6,582 nucleotides of DNA from Alphaproteobacteria bacterium (GTDB lineage Bacteria; Pseudomonadota; Alphaproteobacteria; Sphingomonadales; Sphingomonadaceae). The stretch spans positions 1 through 6,582 of the forward strand of contig JAQGLH010000384.1 in assembly GCA_028293005.1 (NCBI GenBank), written 5' to 3'. Within the stretch, counting starts at the first letter, position 1, and each line of letters begins with the position of its first letter. The position numbers and the translations under genes were made by a program. The notes beneath the pieces were generated by a model. It ran no database searches. It was given only the letters and a program-made list of their open reading frames with translations, and had not been told where the DNA came from. Of the stretch, positions 5,065-6,582 are shown in pieces.

Positions 5065-6303
5065 CTAGCCTGCCTGCCGCGCGTCGGGTGCGGGTTCTGG
5101 CCCGAACACGCTTCGCCCGCCGTAGGAATGCGATCGCGCGCGCTCCTCGGCGATGAATGCGTCAAGCGAGGGTCCGGCGGCGGTGCGCTCGAGCCGCCGT
5201 GCCTGCGTGTCGAGGCGCCGGATCGCATCGAGCTTCTCGTCGTTGCCGAGCTTTGCCTTTTCGACTGCGGACTTCATCACCGCGATCGTCTGATCCAAGA
5301 CCTCGAGTGGGACGGGATAGGGATGACGATCCTTGCCGCCGTGCGCGAGCGAGAACCGCGCGGGATCGCTGAACCGGCACGGCGTTCCGTGCACGACTTC
5401 GGCAACCAGCGCCAGCGATCGCACCGTCCGCGCGCCGACGCCCGGGACGAGCATCAGCTCGGCGAAATCTTTAGGCCCCTGTTCGGCGGCGGCGGCAAGC
5501 GCGCCGTGCAGCCGGCGGCTGGCGACATCCTTGGGGCGCACGTCATGGTGCTCGGGCATGATCAAATGCGGAAGCAGCTGCTGGTCGCTGGGAGGCGGAG
5601 GCGGCCCAAGTGCGGCCAATTCGCGGACGATGCGATCCGGGCTCCAGTCGCGCAGCAGCTCGAGCTGGCGCTGGCGCGATCCCGCCGCGCGCCGGTCGGT
5701 GAGATTGACGATCTGACCGCCGGCTTTTCCGTCGATCGCATGGTGCGGGGCCTCGACGAAGCTTTCCAGCCCTTCCGAGAGCCAATGATAGCGCCGCGCC
5801 AGCCGGCCGTTCATCCCGTGCTGGACGACGACCCATTTGCCGTCGTCGGTGACGATGAATCCGTGCAGATAGAGGTCGAAACCGTCCTGCACGGCGGCGC
5901 TGTCGACCTTCGCGACCAGCCGGCTGCTGCGCGCGAGCGCCGCGCCGTCGAGCCCGGTGCGGCTGCCGACCGCTGCGAGCTCGTCCGGCGTCTTGCGCGA
6001 GTGTTTGCCGCGGCCGCCGCAGACGTGGATGCCGAGTTCGCCGGAAAGCGGCGTCAGCCCGCGCTTCAAGGCGCCGATGACGCTGGTCGTGATGCCCGAC
6101 GAATGCCAGTCCATCCCCATCACCGCGCCGAACGACTGGAACCAGAAGGGGTGGGCGAGGCGCCGCAGAAATTCGTCACGGCCGTAATGGTGGACGATCG
6201 CTTTTGCGATCACCGCGCCCAGCCGGGTCATCCGCTGCCCGAGCCACGCCGGCACGCGGCCGCCATGAAGCGGAAGATCGGCGCTGCCGGAACGGCGGGT
6301 CAT
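5065..6303 (-). CDS. DUF763 family protein with helix-hairpin-helix motif
   Basis: This 412-residue protein matches, from memory, the conserved pattern of the DUF763 family, found in archaea and scattered bacteria and without an established function. Characteristic blocks are SGSADLPLHGG (5-15), MDWHSSGITTSVIGALK (64-80), GGRGKHSRKTP (96-106), KVDSAAVQDGFDLYLHGF (132-149), GKWVVVQHGMN (155-165), ARRYHWLSE (169-177) and DPARFSLAHGGKDRHPYPV (313-331). Residues 284-304 (MLVPGVGARTVRSLALVAEVV) form a helix-hairpin-helix motif of the kind that binds DNA backbone non-specifically. Many invariant-looking His, Asp and Lys residues suggest an enzyme acting on nucleic acid, but that is inference. No signal peptide or membrane segment is seen, so it should be cytoplasmic. 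There is no ribosome binding site before ATG 6303, and a promoter sits so close that the mRNA could be leaderless. ATG at residue 25 is an internal alternative but would remove the conserved first block. Confidence 0.9.
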   Translation of the reverse strand: MTRRSGSADLPLHGGRVPAWLGQRMTRLGAVIAKAIVHHYGRDEFLRRLAHPFWFQSFGAVMGMDWHSSGITTSVIGALKRGLTPLSGELGIHVCGGRGKHSRKTPDELAAVGSRTGLDGAALARSSRLVAKVDSAAVQDGFDLYLHGFIVTDDGKWVVVQHGMNGRLARRYHWLSEGLESFVEAPHHAIDGKAGGQIVNLTDRRAAGSRQRQLELLRDWSPDRIVRELAALGPPPPPSDQQLLPHLIMPEHHDVRPKDVASRRLHGALAAAAEQGPKDFAELMLVPGVGARTVRSLALVAEVVHGTPCRFSDPARFSLAHGGKDRHPYPVPLEVLDQTIAVMKSAVEKAKLGNDEKLDAIRRLDTQARRLERTAAGPSLDAFIAEERARSHSYGGRSVFGPEPAPDARQAG

Positions 6304-6309
6304 GGCACG

Positions 6310-6337
6310 ATCATAGAACAGAGGTGGAACATTGCAA
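6310..6337 (-). promoter_or_regulatory. Sigma-70-like promoter of the DUF763 gene, possibly leaderless
   Basis: On the - strand TTGCAA (6337-6332) and TATGAT (6315-6310) are 16 bases apart, 4/6 and 5/6 matches to the sigma-70 consensus. Initiation about seven bases past the -10 box would fall on or beside the A of ATG 6303. Confidence 0.5.
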
Positions 6338-6360
6338 GCGTCGCGTCTCTGCTGCGTGCG

Positions 6361-6377
6361 CCAGACTATTGATCTGG
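6361..6377. repeat. 17-bp imperfect palindrome upstream of DUF763
   Basis: CCAGA (6361-6365) and TCTGG (6373-6377) are perfect inverted arms, and the central A/T pair adds one more match. It lies 24 bases upstream of the -35 element of the DUF763 promoter, so it could be an activator site. It could equally be chance. Confidence 0.35.
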
Positions 6378-6407
6378 AACAGACTTTGGCGGTCGGTGAG
6401 GACGCCA

Positions 6408-6440
6408 GAGCGCTCGCGGGTCGCGGTGCGGGCAGCGCTC
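6408..6440. repeat. Inverted repeat downstream of tRNA-Asn
   Basis: GAGCGCT (6408-6414) and AGCGCTC (6434-6440) are perfect 7-bp arms around 19 GC-rich bases. It lies just past the 3' end of the tRNA on the transcribed strand and might stop or stabilise the precursor. No T-run follows it. Confidence 0.35.
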
Positions 6441-6457
6441 AAATCAATTGCGGAAAA

Positions 6458-6532
6458 TGGCTCCCCGGGACGGATTCGAACCATCGACCAACCGGTTAAC
6501 AGCCGGTTGCTCTACCGCTGAGCTACCGGGGA
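6458..6532 (-). tRNA. tRNA-Asn (anticodon GTT)
   Basis: Read on the - strand this folds as a complete cloverleaf of 75 bases. The acceptor stem is TCCCCGG with CCGGGGA. The D arm is GCTC/GAGC. The anticodon stem ACCGG/CCGGT has loop CTGTTAA, giving anticodon GTT (complement of 6498-6500). The T arm has loop TTCGAAT. The discriminator is G (6461), followed by a genome-encoded CCA (6460-6458). TTTT follows directly after the CCA. It decodes AAC and AAU. Confidence 0.97.
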
Positions 6533-6554
6533 GCAGCCTCTTCAGGCAGGCGCG

Positions 6555-6560
6555 CCTATA
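6555..6560 (-). promoter_or_regulatory. -10 element of the tRNA-Asn promoter (partial)
   Basis: TATAGG on the - strand lies 22 bases upstream of the tRNA 5' end, placing initiation near 6548. The matching -35 box would fall at or beyond the end of the window and cannot be judged. Confidence 0.4.
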
Positions 6561-6582
6561 GCAGCATGTTTTTTGAACTGGC

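Noticed and set aside
5065..6303. Type IB topoisomerase or DNA glycosylase identity for this gene
   Set aside because: The HhH motif alone suggested a repair enzyme, but the blocks along the protein fit DUF763 and I see no catalytic signature of those enzymes.
4942..6372. 476-codon open frame on the + strand opposite DUF763
   Set aside because: It is an antisense shadow produced by high GC. The - strand protein matches a known family along its whole length, and the + strand translation is Arg/Ala/Gly-rich with no family resemblance.

Overview
This 6.6-kb, GC-rich window reads as ordinary chromosome from an alphaproteobacterium, most likely of the Sphingomonas group. That assignment is an inference. 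It rests on the SecA sequence, the small PilZ, exonuclease-like and DUF763 proteins, and a promoter resembling the alphaproteobacterial EcfG general-stress consensus. I see no transposase, phage gene, integrase or CRISPR array.

Positions 1-3080 (+ strand) hold the 3' two-thirds of secA (its 5' end lies outside the window) with a compact terminator-like hairpin. A small PilZ-domain protein with the c-di-GMP-binding motif follows, and then a short DEDDh-type 3'-5' exonuclease-like protein. The junction between the last two (about 2290-2520) is untidy. A third reading frame looks coding there but has no start, so a frameshift or gene remnant is possible.

Positions 3081-4290 hold a secreted small protein on the - strand (3588-3151). 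A 316-base divergent gap separates it from a tiny acidic lipoprotein on the + strand (3905-4192, GTG start), which ends in a strong rho-independent-type terminator.

Positions 4291-6582 are all - strand. Reading in the direction of transcription, they hold tRNA-Asn(GTT), a DUF763 protein with a helix-hairpin-helix motif, and a membrane-anchored hemerythrin-like (HHE) protein. The gap between the last two carries four tandem copies of a 14-bp unit with a palindromic core, a GGAAC-N16-GGTT promoter candidate, and a perfect 18-bp tandem duplication lying exactly between that promoter and the hemerythrin ribosome binding site.

The genes do not form one obvious pathway. SecA is housekeeping secretion, PilZ suggests c-di-GMP signalling, and the hemerythrin with its EcfG-like promoter suggests a stress response. 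The parts I find most worth following are the uncharacterised DUF763 gene with its possibly leaderless promoter and the repeat-rich DUF763-hemerythrin intergenic region. I found no convincing evidence of a large new multi-gene system.
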